Assembly (NCBI RefSeq): GCF_014189855.1
Contig: NZ_BJFN01000006.1
Coordinates: 186,001-250,000 of the forward strand
DNA length: 64,000 bases
Reading direction: 5' to 3'
Source: Buttiauxella sp. A111
GTDB taxonomy: Bacteria > Pseudomonadota > Gammaproteobacteria > Enterobacterales > Enterobacteriaceae
Shown here: positions 44,121 to 55,081 of the stretch, one piece after another
How the letters are laid out: the number at the start of each line of letters is the position of its first letter
Position numbering within the stretch: position 1 is the first letter of the stretch
The notes under the pieces: model-generated
The model's input: only the letters and a program-made list of their open reading frames with translations
Told to the model about the DNA's origin: nothing
Databases searched by the model: none
Position numbers and translations under genes: made by a program

Positions 44121-44588
44121 ATGAAACTGCGTGACTCACTAGCACAAAACCATTCTGTACGCTTGCAGGCTGAAGCGAAAACCTGGCAGGAAGCCGTAAG
44201 AATTGGCGTTGATTTGCTGGTGGATGCTGGCGTCGTTGAACCGCGTTATTACCAGGCGATTCTCGACGGAGTCGCACAATTTGGCCCTTATTTCGTGATT
44301 GCACCGGGGCTTGCAATGCCACATGGCCGTCCAGAAGAAGGCGTGAAAAGTACGGGCTTCGCACTGGTGACATTGAAAACACCGCTGGTGTTCAACCACG
44401 AAGATAACGACCCGGTGGATATTCTTATCACCATGGCCGCCGTTGATGCCACCACCCATCAGGAGGTGGGCATCATGCAGATCGTCAATCTGTTCGAAGA
44501 CGAAGACAATTTTGACCGTTTACGTGCCTGCCGTAGTGAGCAGGAAGTTTTGGACTTAATCGACCGCGCTACGGCCGCGGCAGTATAA
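44121..44588 (+). CDS. ulaC: L-ascorbate PTS EIIA (UlaC)
   Basis: 155 residues, PTS EIIA type 2 fold. The phosphorylated histidine is H68 in [11 protein letters not shown]. It takes phosphate from HPr and passes it to UlaB. It lies nine bases after ulaB. Confidence 0.96.
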   Translation: MKLRDSLAQNHSVRLQAEAKTWQEAVRIGVDLLVDAGVVEPRYYQAILDGVAQFGPYFVIAPGLAMPHGRPEEGVKSTGFALVTLKTPLVFNHEDNDPVDILITMAAVDATTHQEVGIMQIVNLFEDEDNFDRLRACRSEQEVLDLIDRATAAAV

Positions 44589-44598
44589 GGAGCTTGGT

Positions 44599-45255
44599 AT
44601 GTCTCAATCTTTACCGATGTTACAGGTCGCACTGGATAACCAGACAATGTCAGATGCTTATAAAACAACGCGCCTGATTGCCGAAGAAGTCGACATTATT
44701 GAAGTGGGTACGATTCTTTGCGTGGGCGAAGGTGTGCGAGCGGTACGCGATCTCAAAGCCCTTTACCCGCATAAGATCGTGCTGGCTGATGCCAAAATTG
44801 CCGATGCCGGGAAAATCCTCTCGCGTATGTGTTTTGAAGCTAATGCAGATTGGGTCACCGTAATTTGTTGTGCCGATATCAACACCACCAAAGGCGCGTT
44901 GGAAGTTGCTCGCGAATTTGAAGGTGATGTGCAAATTGAATTAACCGGTTTCTGGACATGGGAACAGGCGCAAGAATGGCGCGCGGCAGGCATTGAACAG
45001 GTGGTTTATCACCGAAGCCGTGATGCGCAGGCGGCGGGTGTCGCCTGGAGTGAAGCGGATATCACCGCTATTAAACGCCTTTCTGATATGGGCTTCAAAG
45101 TCACTGTAACGGGCGGCCTGGCACTCGAAGATTTGCCGTTGTTTAAAGGCATCCCTATTCATGTGTTTATTGCCGGGCGCAGTATTCGTGATGCGGCAGA
45201 TCCTGTAGAGGCTGCTCGACAGTTTAAACGTTCCATCGCCCAATTGTGGGGATAA
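44599..45255 (+). CDS. ulaD: 3-keto-L-gulonate-6-phosphate decarboxylase UlaD
   Basis: 218 residues (E. coli 216). An OMP-decarboxylase-suprafamily TIM barrel that decarboxylates 3-keto-L-gulonate 6-phosphate to L-xylulose 5-phosphate. The metal and catalytic segment is [16 protein letters not shown], and the phosphate loop is [10 protein letters not shown] with IAGRSIRDA. It has two residues more than E. coli at the N-terminus. Confidence 0.96.
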   Translation: MSQSLPMLQVALDNQTMSDAYKTTRLIAEEVDIIEVGTILCVGEGVRAVRDLKALYPHKIVLADAKIADAGKILSRMCFEANADWVTVICCADINTTKGALEVAREFEGDVQIELTGFWTWEQAQEWRAAGIEQVVYHRSRDAQAAGVAWSEADITAIKRLSDMGFKVTVTGGLALEDLPLFKGIPIHVFIAGRSIRDAADPVEAARQFKRSIAQLWG

Positions 45256-45264
45256 GGAACCATT

Positions 45265-46131
45265 ATGTTGCACAAACAGGTCCCGCTAGGCATCTATGAA
45301 AAAGCACTCCCCGCTGGGGATTGCTGGCAGGTAAAACTGGCGCTCGCCTCTCGCCTGGCGTTCGATTTTGTCGAGATGTCGATTGATGAAACAGACGAAC
45401 GCCTGGCGCGTCTTGACTGGAGCAGTGAACAGAGGCTGGCGTTGGTCCAGGCTGTTGCGGACACAGGCGTTCGCGTTCCTTCAATGTGTCTGAGTGCGCA
45501 CCGTCGTTTTCCATTGGGTAGCGAAGATGATTCTGTGCGAAATCATGGGCTGGAAATTATGCGTAAAGCCATTGAGTTTGCTCAGGATGTAGGTATCCGC
45601 GTGATTCAACTGGCGGGATATGACGTCTATTATCAACAAGCCAATGACGAAACGCGTCGTCGTTTTCGCGAAGGTTTAACTGCCGCTGTGGAAATGGCGA
45701 GTCGTGCACAAGTAACGCTGGCGATGGAGATCATGGATTATCCACTGATGAACTCTATCAGCAAGGCGATGGGCTATGCACATTATCTCAATAATCCGTG
45801 GTTCCAGATCTACCCAGATATTGGCAATTTATCCGCATGGGATAATGACGTGCAGATGGAGTTGGAAGCAGGGAGTGGGCATATCGTTGCCGTACATGTA
45901 AAAGATACTCGTCCAGGGGTATTTAAGAATGTGCCATTTGGAAGCGGTGTGGTGGAGTTTGAACGCTGTTTTGAAACACTAAAACGCAGTGGTTACCGTG
46001 GACCGTATTTAATTGAAATGTGGAGCGAAGCCGCGGCTGACCCGATTGCTGAAGTGACTGCGGCTCGTGACTGGGTACTAGCTCGTATGGCAAGCGCAGG
46101 GCTGCTGGAGGTTGATCATGCAGCAGCTTAA
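45265..46131 (+). CDS. ulaE: L-xylulose-5-phosphate 3-epimerase UlaE
   Basis: 288 residues (E. coli 284). A TIM-barrel epimerase with metal ligands in [21 protein letters not shown] and HVKDTRPG. It converts L-xylulose 5-phosphate to L-ribulose 5-phosphate. Its end overlaps the ulaF start by 14 bases, so translation is coupled. Confidence 0.95.
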   Translation: MLHKQVPLGIYEKALPAGDCWQVKLALASRLAFDFVEMSIDETDERLARLDWSSEQRLALVQAVADTGVRVPSMCLSAHRRFPLGSEDDSVRNHGLEIMRKAIEFAQDVGIRVIQLAGYDVYYQQANDETRRRFREGLTAAVEMASRAQVTLAMEIMDYPLMNSISKAMGYAHYLNNPWFQIYPDIGNLSAWDNDVQMELEAGSGHIVAVHVKDTRPGVFKNVPFGSGVVEFERCFETLKRSGYRGPYLIEMWSEAAADPIAEVTAARDWVLARMASAGLLEVDHAAA

Positions 46132-46804
46132 GCAGCAGGTGTTTGAAGCCAATATGGCGCTTCCGCGCCATGGTCTGGTCACTTTCACGTGGGGTAACGT
46201 CAGCGCTATTGACCGTGAGCGGCAGTGTATTGTCATCAAGCCAAGCGGTGTGGCTTATGAGCAAATGTCTGCCGATGATATGGTGGTAGTCGATATGAAT
46301 GGTGTCGTCATTGAAGGGAAATATCGGCCTTCTTCAGATACGGCAACCCATTTGGCACTTTACAAACAATATCCTGAGCTTGGTGGTGTTGTGCACACCC
46401 ATTCAACACACGCAACCGCATGGGCACAAGCTGGGTTGAGCATCCCCGCATTGGGTACGACTCACGCAGACTACTTTTTTGGCGATATACCCTGCACGCG
46501 AGCGCTAACGGCGCAAGAAGTGCAGGGCGAATATGAGCTAAATACCGGCAAAGTGATTATCGAAACGTTAGGAGAAGGTAACCCACTGCATACGCCAGGA
46601 ATTGTGGTCTATCAGCACGGCCCCTTTGCCTGGGGTAAAGATGTCGATGACGCGGTGCATAACGCGGTGGTTATGGAAGAAGTCGCGCGTATGGCGTGGA
46701 TAGCCCGCGGAATAAACCCTGCGCTCAAGCCTATAGATAGCTATCTGATGAATAAGCATTTTCAACGTAAACATGGCGCTCATGCTTACTATGGTCAACG
46801 CTAA
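46118..46804 (+). CDS. ulaF: L-ribulose-5-phosphate 4-epimerase UlaF
   Basis: 228 residues, class II aldolase/AraD fold. Zinc histidines lie in [14 protein letters not shown] and later (YQHGPFAWG), with the GNVSAID phosphate-binding segment. It yields D-xylulose 5-phosphate for the pentose phosphate pathway, completing ascorbate catabolism. The ATG at 46118 is chosen (E. coli start [12 protein letters not shown]); the in-frame ATG at 46112 is two codons upstream. Confidence 0.96.
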   Translation: MQQLKQQVFEANMALPRHGLVTFTWGNVSAIDRERQCIVIKPSGVAYEQMSADDMVVVDMNGVVIEGKYRPSSDTATHLALYKQYPELGGVVHTHSTHATAWAQAGLSIPALGTTHADYFFGDIPCTRALTAQEVQGEYELNTGKVIIETLGEGNPLHTPGIVVYQHGPFAWGKDVDDAVHNAVVMEEVARMAWIARGINPALKPIDSYLMNKHFQRKHGAHAYYGQR

Positions 46805-46811
46805 AACGTGT

Positions 46812-46838
46812 ATAAAAAAGCCCCCGATTAACGGGGGC
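46812..46838 (-). terminator. Terminator after yjfY, possibly shared with ulaF
   Basis: A 7-bp stem, GCCCCCG with CGGGGGC, around ATTAA is followed on the minus strand by six T. Orientation fits the yjfY transcript; on the plus strand the same hairpin lies 16 bases after ulaF and may slow its transcript too. Confidence 0.75.
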
Positions 46839-46915
46839 AAGTCAAACGTTGGCTTTCTATGTCGTTGTGGTATTCCTGGTGTTAACGCGTTACTTCATTA
46901 CCTCATTGCATTCGG

Positions 46916-47191
46916 TTACCGATAGATGTCCGCGCTAACGCGCATATTGCCGTTACTGCCCGGTTCTCTCATCAGTATTGTGTGGTAGTACTTTGCTCCG
47001 TGTTGATCCGCGTCGTCATTAATCGCGACTTCGGCCTCTTGTTCGGTAGCAAAATTATGATTGATATAAATCACACCTAAGCTCATTACATCATCCATAT
47101 TTTTGGCCTGATGGTTGTCAATTTTGATCGCGGCCGTTGCATTTGAGCTAAGCAAGAGTGCCGCTACAAAGGCATAAGCGATAGTTTTCAT
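46916..47191 (-). CDS. yjfY: YjfY, YhcN/DUF1471-family periplasmic protein
   Basis: 91 residues. The signal peptide (MKTIAYAFVAALLLSSNATA) is followed by a DUF1471 core: NHQAKNMDDVMSLGVIYINH then KYYHTILMREPGSNGNMRV. The ATG at 47191 has GGAG seven bases upstream; the frame start at 47203 lacks a site. It is the third member of this family in the window. The precise function is unknown. Confidence 0.9.
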   Translation of the reverse strand: MKTIAYAFVAALLLSSNATAAIKIDNHQAKNMDDVMSLGVIYINHNFATEQEAEVAINDDADQHGAKYYHTILMREPGSNGNMRVSADIYR

Positions 47192-47947
<756 letters not shown>

Positions 47948-47953
47948 TTTCCA

Positions 47954-48503
<550 letters not shown>

Positions 48504-48532
48504 TCGGTCACGGTCCATTAATACGACTTTGA

Positions 48533-48997
<465 letters not shown>

Positions 48998-49017
48998 TTT
49001 TCGCTAAGGTACACGTT

Positions 49018-49044
49018 AAAACGCCGGCCTCGTGCCGGCGTTTT
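49018..49044 (+). terminator. Intrinsic terminator after rplI
   Basis: A perfect 11-bp stem, AAAACGCCGGC with GCCGGCGTTTT, around CTCGT. It ends the rpsF operon and is symmetric enough to work in both directions. Confidence 0.92.
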
Positions 49045-49087
49045 GCATTCTTAAGCCGCCTGGCTGCAACTCGAATGACTTAGAGCA
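49045..49087. repeat. Short ERIC-like derivative
   Basis: About 43 bases that join ERIC left-end sequence (CTTAAGCCGCCTGG) directly to right-end sequence (CTGCAACTCGAATGACTTAG). The central part of a normal ERIC is absent. It lies between the rplI terminator and the ytfB stop. Confidence 0.6.
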
Positions 49088-49092
49088 AAAAA

Positions 49093-49692
49093 TCAGCGAG
49101 CCCGCGTGAAACTGCCATCCGGTTGGCGTGTAAACAGTACCTGCTGATCGTTTCCGATATCTATAGTGAGCCCCGTCACCACGCCATTCGCATTCTGGCG
49201 AATCTGTACCATTTGCCCGGTTTGCAACGTACTCAGCGGCTTATTGCTACCTTCGACCTGTGCCATTGAATAAACATCAGCTGGCGGTAAATTATGATCG
49301 CGGAAGAGTTGCGCCATGGTTTGCCCGGACTCAACACGGTATGAACGCCATTGCTGGTCAATATCGTTATTGGCATGAGGAACCGGAGCTTGTGTATCAG
49401 CCTGCGGCTGTTCTTCAACGCGTGAAGGTTCGACAGGCGTGGCAGGCGCCGTATTAACCGGCGGATTTACCAGTTCGGCATGTATCGGGGATTGTGATTC
49501 AATAGATAGCTGTGCATCACGCGTGACTGGACGGAGTGGCTCATCAGGCGTTGGCCACAGGAAACCAACCACGACGACCAGTGCCGCAATAATAATGCCA
49601 CGGCGATGCAGAACCGGCAGGGGGTCCATCAGGCGGATGTGATCGGGTGCGTGCCAAATCCGCGCAAGCCAAGGTTTAACAGCGAATCGCAT
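49093..49692 (-). CDS. ytfB: YtfB, LysM-like/OapA-domain cell-division protein
   Basis: 199 residues. A short cytoplasmic N-terminus, one membrane helix (GIIIAALVVVVGFLWP, about 32-47), a Pro/Gln-rich linker, then an OapA/LysM-like domain (YRVESGQTMAQLFRDHNLPPADVYSMAQVEG). E. coli YtfB is a septum-located protein that binds glycans. The ATG at 49692 has GAGGAG eight bases upstream; the frame start three codons earlier touches that site. Confidence 0.88.
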   Translation of the reverse strand: MRFAVKPWLARIWHAPDHIRLMDPLPVLHRRGIIIAALVVVVGFLWPTPDEPLRPVTRDAQLSIESQSPIHAELVNPPVNTAPATPVEPSRVEEQPQADTQAPVPHANNDIDQQWRSYRVESGQTMAQLFRDHNLPPADVYSMAQVEGSNKPLSTLQTGQMVQIRQNANGVVTGLTIDIGNDQQVLFTRQPDGSFTRAR

Positions 49693-49958
49693 CAGCAACA
49701 CTCCTCATATTCACACAATATGCTCTGTAATTTACCCTTTCCATTATAGAACGCTAACTATTTGATGCATTGAACAATCCCGGTTTATGTGACGTTCTAC
49801 CCGTCGCTGTCTCGAACACGCAACCGCCATTTAGCGCTCATTCAAACCATTGTTCCTGTTTCACCTGCATTTGTCACCTTTGCCGTTTTTGCATTTTACC
49901 CGATAGATTGACGCTGCTATGCTGCGGGCTTGCTTTTAAACACATGAAAGGAAAACCC

Positions 49959-50579
49959 ATGACGACCCCTTCTTTTGACAGCGTCGAAGCGCAAGCAAGT
50001 TACGGTATTGGTTTACAGGTAGGTCAACAACTCAGTGAATCTGGTCTGCAAGGTCTGCTGCCAGAAGCGCTGGTCGCTGGTCTGCGTGATGCGCTGGAAG
50101 GGAATGCTCCGGCAGTTCCAGTTGACGTGGTTCATCGCGCACTGCGTGAAGTCCACGAGCGCGCTGATGCCGTTCGCCAGGAACGCCAGAAAGAAATGGC
50201 TGTTGAAGGTCAGAAATATCTGCAAGAAAACAGCAGCAAAGAAGGCGTGAGCAGCACCGAATCTGGTCTGCAATTCCGCGTTCTGACTCAGGGCACTGGC
50301 CCAATCCCGGCACGTAAAGATCACGTTCGCGTGCATTACACCGGTAAATTGATTGATGGCACCGTGTTCGACAGCTCCGTACAACGTGGCGAACCTGCTG
50401 AATTCCCGGTAAGCGGCGTTATTGCGGGTTGGATCGAAGCTCTGACTCTGATGCCAGTTGGCTCAAAGTGGGAACTGACTATTCCTCATAACCTGGCTTA
50501 TGGTGAGCGTGGCGCAGGCGCGTCCATTCCTCCATACAGCACTTTGGTTTTTGAAGTTGAACTGCTGGAAATTCTGTAA
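49959..50579 (+). CDS. fklB: FKBP-type peptidyl-prolyl isomerase FklB (FKBP22)
   Basis: 206 residues, as in E. coli. An N-terminal dimerisation domain (about 1-85), a long helix and a C-terminal FKBP domain ([18 protein letters not shown] to FEVELLEIL). It is a cytoplasmic prolyl isomerase. The ATG at 49959 follows AAAGGAAAA; the frame reaching 49770 has no homology upstream. The 265-base gap before it, shared with divergent ytfB, should hold both promoters. Confidence 0.96.
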   Translation: MTTPSFDSVEAQASYGIGLQVGQQLSESGLQGLLPEALVAGLRDALEGNAPAVPVDVVHRALREVHERADAVRQERQKEMAVEGQKYLQENSSKEGVSSTESGLQFRVLTQGTGPIPARKDHVRVHYTGKLIDGTVFDSSVQRGEPAEFPVSGVIAGWIEALTLMPVGSKWELTIPHNLAYGERGAGASIPPYSTLVFEVELLEIL

Positions 50580-50590
50580 GCGTTCAAATG

Positions 50591-50613
50591 ACCCCGCTGC
50601 GGCGGGGTTTTTA
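50591..50613 (+). terminator. Intrinsic terminator after fklB
   Basis: CCCCGC pairs with GCGGGG around TGCG and is followed by TTTTTA. It starts 11 bases after the fklB stop. Confidence 0.85.
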
Positions 50614-50874
50614 TTTGTCTGTTAACAAAATTAGCGTGATTTAATCTGGCTTGCGCCTTAATTCTGGGTGTTTTTGTGAAGTATTTCTCGTTATGAAAGC
50701 GATTTCACACTCATTTCAAACAATAAATTAACAATAATCTTCGCTATTAGTATTCATCCCCTAAATATTTACCTACTATCTTTGCGTTCCCCGGAACAAC
50801 ATCACTTCTCTACAATTTTTATAAAGGCCAGAAGAGCCTGAACACAACACAGACAGGTACAGGAAAAATACAAT
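50614..50874. promoter_or_regulatory. cycA upstream region and leader
   Basis: About 260 AT-rich bases between the fklB terminator and cycA. CA-rich stretches occur in the leader (CGGAACAACATCACTTC near 50792 and GAACACAACACAGACAGG near 50838). Such stretches suit pairing with the G/U-rich region of the small RNA GcvB, which represses cycA in E. coli. No promoter hexamers were assigned with confidence. Confidence 0.45.
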
Positions 50875-52287
50875 ATGGTAGATCAGATAAAAGTAGCTGA
50901 CGTAGCTGAAGCTCCGGCTGAACAGTCGCTACGGCGCAATTTAACTAACCGTCACATCCAGCTTATTGCCATTGGTGGTGCAATCGGAACCGGCCTGTTC
51001 ATGGGGTCGGGTAAGACGATTAGCCTCGCAGGACCTTCCATCATCTTCGTTTACATGATCATTGGCTTCATGCTGTTCTTCGTGATGCGAGCGATGGGCG
51101 AGCTGCTGTTATCGAATCTCGAATACAAGTCATTTAGTGATTTTGCGGCGGATTTACTTGGCCCGTGGGCGGGATATTTTACCGGCTGGACGTACTGGTT
51201 CTGCTGGGTAGTCACCGGTATGGCCGACGTGGTGGCGATAACCTCCTACGCGCAATTCTGGTTCCCCGGCCTTTCGGATTGGGTGGCATCGCTTGCCGTC
51301 ATCGTGGTGCTGTTAAGCCTGAACCTTGCCACCGTGAAGATGTTCGGTGAGATGGAGTTTTGGTTTGCGATGATCAAAATCGTCGCCATCGTCGGTTTGA
51401 TTGTTATCGGCCTGGTGATGATTTTGACGAACTTCCATTCGCCGTCTGGCGTTGAAGCTTCCCTCAACAATCTGTGGAACGATGGCGGCTGGTTCCCGAA
51501 AGGTCTTAGCGGTTTCTTCGCGGGCTTCCAGATAGCAGTGTTTGCGTTTGTGGGTGTTGAGCTGGTGGGGACGACTGCCGCCGAAACGAAAGACCCGGAA
51601 AAATCGCTGCCACGCGCCATCAACTCGATTCCGATTCGTATCATCATGTTCTACGTTTTCGCGCTGGTCGTGATTATGTCGGTGACGCCGTGGCGTTCCG
51701 TGGTGGCGGATAAGAGCCCGTTCGTTGAATTGTTCGTGCTGGTGGGCCTGCCTGCTGCCGCGAGTATCATCAACTTTGTGGTGCTGACTTCCGCAGCTTC
51801 TTCAGCTAACAGTGGCGTGTTCTCGACCAGCCGTATGTTGTTCGGCCTGGCACAAGATGGCGCTGCGCCAAAAGCGTTTGGCAAACTGTCTAAGAATGCG
51901 GTTCCGGCGAAGGGTTTAACCTTCTCCTGCATCTGCCTGCTGGGCGGCGTGGTGATGCTTTATGTTAATCCGGACGTGATTACCGCCTTCACTATGATCA
52001 CTACCGTGTCGGCGATTCTGTTCATGTTCGTCTGGACGATTATTCTGTGTTCGTACCTGGTGTACCGCAAACAGCGTCCAGAATTGCATCAGAAATCCAT
52101 CTACAAAATGCCGCTCGGCAAGTTCATGTGTTGGGTTTGTATGGCGTTCTTCGTGTTTGTGATTGTGCTGCTAACGCTGGAACAAGATACCCGCCAGGCG
52201 CTGATCGTGACGCCATTGTGGTTTGTATTGTTGGGTGTGTGCTGGATGTTTATCGGCAAGAAACGCATCGCGGCAATGCGTAAGTAA
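50875..52287 (+). CDS. cycA: D-serine/D-alanine/glycine permease CycA
   Basis: 470 residues (E. coli 470). An amino acid-polyamine-organocation transporter with twelve membrane helices. The family start HIQLIAIGGAIGTGLFMGSGKTI begins near residue 29, and ELVGTTAAETKDPEKSLPRAI marks the conserved mid segment. It is a proton symporter of the inner membrane. Repeat copy D follows eight bases after the stop. Confidence 0.96.
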   Translation: MVDQIKVADVAEAPAEQSLRRNLTNRHIQLIAIGGAIGTGLFMGSGKTISLAGPSIIFVYMIIGFMLFFVMRAMGELLLSNLEYKSFSDFAADLLGPWAGYFTGWTYWFCWVVTGMADVVAITSYAQFWFPGLSDWVASLAVIVVLLSLNLATVKMFGEMEFWFAMIKIVAIVGLIVIGLVMILTNFHSPSGVEASLNNLWNDGGWFPKGLSGFFAGFQIAVFAFVGVELVGTTAAETKDPEKSLPRAINSIPIRIIMFYVFALVVIMSVTPWRSVVADKSPFVELFVLVGLPAAASIINFVVLTSAASSANSGVFSTSRMLFGLAQDGAAPKAFGKLSKNAVPAKGLTFSCICLLGGVVMLYVNPDVITAFTMITTVSAILFMFVWTIILCSYLVYRKQRPELHQKSIYKMPLGKFMCWVCMAFFVFVIVLLTLEQDTRQALIVTPLWFVLLGVCWMFIGKKRIAAMRK

Positions 52288-52294
52288 CAGAAAA

Positions 52295-52382
52295 CCCCCC
52301 TCTCCCTCAGGGAGAGGGCTGGGTTGAGGGTTGTTTAGACTAAATTCCCCCTCATCCCAACCTTCTCCCACCGGAGAAGGAG
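52295..52382. repeat. Mosaic hairpin repeat, copy D (rearranged)
   Basis: 88 bases between the convergent genes cycA and ytfE. The first half is a hairpin (CCCTCTCCCTCAGGGAGAGGG) followed by a right-end-like GGGTTGAGGG. After a 16-base AT-rich spacer comes a left-end-like CCCCTCATCCC followed by another hairpin (CTTCTCCCACCGGAGAAGG). The usual end order is therefore inverted compared with copies A to C. Confidence 0.75.
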
Positions 52383-52389
52383 ATAACGA

Positions 52390-53052
52390 CTATTCTCCAG
52401 CTAACGCGCGTGGAAACAGCACGTTATTCTCAAGACTGATGTGATTCATCAAATCATCAATCAGCTCATTAATCCCGTTATACATGGCTTTCCATGTGGT
52501 GCAGGCTTCTGGCGGTGGTGTCACGTTATTGGTGGTGTGTTTGATAACGTCCAGCAATTCACCGGCTTCGTCATGCTCGCTTTCCATCACGCTAATTGGG
52601 CCATTCGCCTGTGTCCCCATCCCTTGCTTGATCATCGGGAACAGGATTTGTTCTTCTTTCATCATATGGCTGCTCAGTTCCTGATGCAGCATAGTGAGAT
52701 ATTTCGCCAGGCCTTTCGGCACATTCGGTTTATCTGCGTGTACACGCTCAACTTTTGTTGCCTGAAGAATCAGTTCTGGTAGTTGTTCGCGGTGGCGGTC
52801 GTGATAGCGCACGATGATGTGGTCGATGATTTCGGCCAACGGTGCGGCACGCCACTCTTTCTCGATAGGCTCTTCAGCAAGGGCAGCGAGTTCAGCTTCA
52901 ATCGCCTCCAGATCCAACTCTTTACGGGTCGCTGCACGCTCAAGCGTTTGCTTCCCGCCGCAGCAGAAATCGAGATCCAATTTACGGAACAGCGCAGAAG
53001 CGCGTGGGATGGTTAAAGCCAGTTCACCTAAAGGTTGGTCGCGGAATGCCAT
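52390..53052 (-). CDS. ytfE: Iron-sulfur cluster repair di-iron protein YtfE (RIC)
   Basis: 220 residues, as in E. coli. An N-terminal ScdA-type domain ([21 protein letters not shown]30 and C31) is followed by a hemerythrin-like four-helix domain with His/Glu iron ligands ([61 protein letters not shown]). It repairs NO-damaged Fe-S clusters. An NsrR operator lies 28 bases upstream of its start. Confidence 0.96.
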   Translation of the reverse strand: MAFRDQPLGELALTIPRASALFRKLDLDFCCGGKQTLERAATRKELDLEAIEAELAALAEEPIEKEWRAAPLAEIIDHIIVRYHDRHREQLPELILQATKVERVHADKPNVPKGLAKYLTMLHQELSSHMMKEEQILFPMIKQGMGTQANGPISVMESEHDEAGELLDVIKHTTNNVTPPPEACTTWKAMYNGINELIDDLMNHISLENNVLFPRALAGE

Positions 53053-53079
53053 GAGAAGATACCTCGTTGTCGATAATAT

Positions 53080-53102
53080 AAGATGTATATTAAATGCATC
53101 TT
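53080..53102. promoter_or_regulatory. NsrR operator upstream of ytfE
   Basis: AAGATGTATAT and AAATGCATCTT form a 23-base near-perfect palindrome around a central T. This is the NsrR consensus AAGATGCATTTnAAATGCATCTT with minimal change. It lies 28 bases before the ytfE start, where a bound repressor would block transcription, and would relieve under nitric oxide. Confidence 0.9.
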
Positions 53103-53136
53103 TAAGTCGGCGCTATGACTATTTCGAGGTAAGGCG

Positions 53137-54111
53137 TTATTTATCCGTTGTTATAACCACCTCAGCGAGCGTGTTTTTCTGTGGCTTTGTCATCACGGCC
53201 ATCACCACACCCGCCACCAAACAAACAATGCCCAGCAACGTGAGTAACGGTGGCCAGCTTTGGCGCAACATAAAGGTGTAAGCCAGTCCAGCCAGCGTTT
53301 CGAAGACGATTAGCGGGCCAACGATAACAGTCGGCAAACGTTGGCTGGCAATATTCCAGCAAAGCGCACCCAGCCAGGAACAAAATAGTGCAATGGCTAA
53401 CATAAGGGTTAAAAAGACCTCCGGACGCGGCCCGAAGGGGAGGGTAAAGTCGCTGTGTGTGCGTGACATCCACAGGCAAACCGCGATGTATCCGAGGAAT
53501 GAGAACGGCAATATAGAAAGCCCTTGCGCCGTCGCCCACATCAGTGGATTTTTATCCGGATTTTCACGTAACCAACGCGCATTTCGTAGCGCATACCACG
53601 CCCAGCAAATCACGGAAATAAATGCCAGCCCTATCCCACTAACATAACGCCACCAGCTAAATTCGAGCTCCCCGCTACGCAATTCAGCGGTATTCACCAT
53701 CACCAGTCCCAGCGCGATAATTACCAGCGCAGGTGCCAGGCGGTGCCACGGGAGTTTTCCATCGCGTTTGCTGTAAAGCAGATTGGCAAACACCGGAATG
53801 ACAACAGGTAGTGTGCCGATAATCATGGTGGATATCGGGGCTCCGGTGCGCTGAATCGCACTGGCCAGGCACACGTAATAAATGAGATTACCGACGGTGG
53901 AGAGTTTAAGCGCCGTGAACCAATCCTCGCGGCACAACTGGCGCAGGCGTTGGCGTCCAAACCAGGCCAAAGGCAGAGCAATGAATCCCAACGCCAGGTA
54001 GCGTCCGGTTGATTGCATCGCGGCAGGGTAGTCAGGAACAATCAGTGGCCCGACAAAAATCAGCCCCCACATCAACCCCGCAAGCAGGGCGTACAGTACA
54101 CCAGTTAACAT
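53137..54111 (-). CDS. ytfF: YtfF-like DMT-superfamily permease (EamA)
   Basis: 324 residues (E. coli 321) with ten predicted membrane helices in two EamA repeats. Conserved stretches are ALLAGLMWGLIFVGPLIVP and LASAIQRTGAPISTMIIGTLP. The substrate is unknown. It lies downstream of an AraC-type regulator in the same orientation, with an 80-base gap. K-12 lacks that regulator here. Confidence 0.9.
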   Translation of the reverse strand: MLTGVLYALLAGLMWGLIFVGPLIVPDYPAAMQSTGRYLALGFIALPLAWFGRQRLRQLCREDWFTALKLSTVGNLIYYVCLASAIQRTGAPISTMIIGTLPVVIPVFANLLYSKRDGKLPWHRLAPALVIIALGLVMVNTAELRSGELEFSWWRYVSGIGLAFISVICWAWYALRNARWLRENPDKNPLMWATAQGLSILPFSFLGYIAVCLWMSRTHSDFTLPFGPRPEVFLTLMLAIALFCSWLGALCWNIASQRLPTVIVGPLIVFETLAGLAYTFMLRQSWPPLLTLLGIVCLVAGVVMAVMTKPQKNTLAEVVITTDK

Positions 54112-54191
54112 TTTCTTGTTTTTCCACTTAACTCTTTGCGTAGAGTGTAGGTGTGATGAGACTAAAAATATTGTACCAGCTTGCGGTGTAT

Positions 54192-55016
54192 CTAACGGGC
54201 GACCTGTTTTTGGTAACGCACAGGTGTGATGCCATAACGCTGGGAAAAGGCGCGTGTAAGGTGAGCCTGGTCAGTTAATCCGCTGGCAGCAGCCACTTGC
54301 GCGGCAGGCATACCGCTCGTCAGAAACTGTTTTGCACGCCACAGGCGAATCGCCATCAACATCTGATGCGGCGTAACGTGGAAATGCGCTTTAAACATGC
54401 GTTGAAAGTGGTAAGGACTCAGCGAAACGACAGCGGCAAGTTCCTCGAGTGTCACCGGATGCATATAGTTATCGTGAAGATAGTCCCGAATTTGCTCAAA
54501 ACGATGCGGCGAACCAGGGGAGCCAGATGGGAGATGACGTGCGTACGGTTGAAACGTTTCGATGAGATTGAGTAGCAGGCCTTGCTGCGCCAGCGAATCA
54601 CTCTCGCGCCATAGTCCATTAATCAGGTGTGAAATGTGCCCCGCGCGCAGCGGATCGTGATTGACCACTTCGCTAAACGACCAGTTGCGTGAACCCGTCA
54701 CCGCCTCAAGAATTTCCGGCTCGAGGTAAATCATGCGGTACTGCCAGCCGTCTTCGGTTGCCGCTTCTCCTGTGTGGAGTTCGTCGGGGTTCATTAATAC
54801 TAAAGAGTCGGTAGCGGCGACATGCTGGACGCCACGATAGCGAAAACGCTCAGCACCCCATGTCACGGTCCCAATACCAAACGCTTCGTGGGTGTGAGGC
54901 TCAAAAGCGTAACGCGAAATATGAGCATGATACAGCTCAACGCCGGGCAACTGCGGCAAATGCCGAAATTGGGCGCTGTCTTTCTTATCGTGGAACTGCT
55001 CAGGAACACCTTGCAC
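54192..55016 (-). CDS. AraC-family transcriptional regulator next to ytfF
   Basis: 274 residues. An N-terminal AraC-type cupin (about 1-160, HTHEAFGIGTVTWGAERFRY) leads to two C-terminal helix-turn-helix motifs (about 175-270; VTLEELAAVVSLSPYHFQRMFKAH and MPAAQVAAASGLTDQAHLTRAF). The start is a GTG at 55016 after GGAGAG. The family includes regulators of amino-acid exporters, so control of ytfF is a reasonable inference. A perfect palindrome lies 17 bases upstream of its start. Confidence 0.85.
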   Translation of the reverse strand: MQGVPEQFHDKKDSAQFRHLPQLPGVELYHAHISRYAFEPHTHEAFGIGTVTWGAERFRYRGVQHVAATDSLVLMNPDELHTGEAATEDGWQYRMIYLEPEILEAVTGSRNWSFSEVVNHDPLRAGHISHLINGLWRESDSLAQQGLLLNLIETFQPYARHLPSGSPGSPHRFEQIRDYLHDNYMHPVTLEELAAVVSLSPYHFQRMFKAHFHVTPHQMLMAIRLWRAKQFLTSGMPAAQVAAASGLTDQAHLTRAFSQRYGITPVRYQKQVAR

Positions 55017-55032
55017 GTTTCACTCTCCGCTC

Positions 55033-55059
55033 GGACATCCCTGTAGTATAGGGATGTCC
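55033..55059. promoter_or_regulatory. Perfect 10-bp palindrome before the araC-type gene
   Basis: GGACATCCCT (55033-55042) and AGGGATGTCC (55050-55059) form a perfect inverted repeat with a 7-base loop. It lies between the qorB stop and the araC-type start. No T run follows on the minus strand, so it is a poor terminator. It may be an operator or an mRNA hairpin in the regulator's leader. Confidence 0.5.
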
Positions 55060-55081
55060 TGGTTTAACGGAAAGTTAACAA

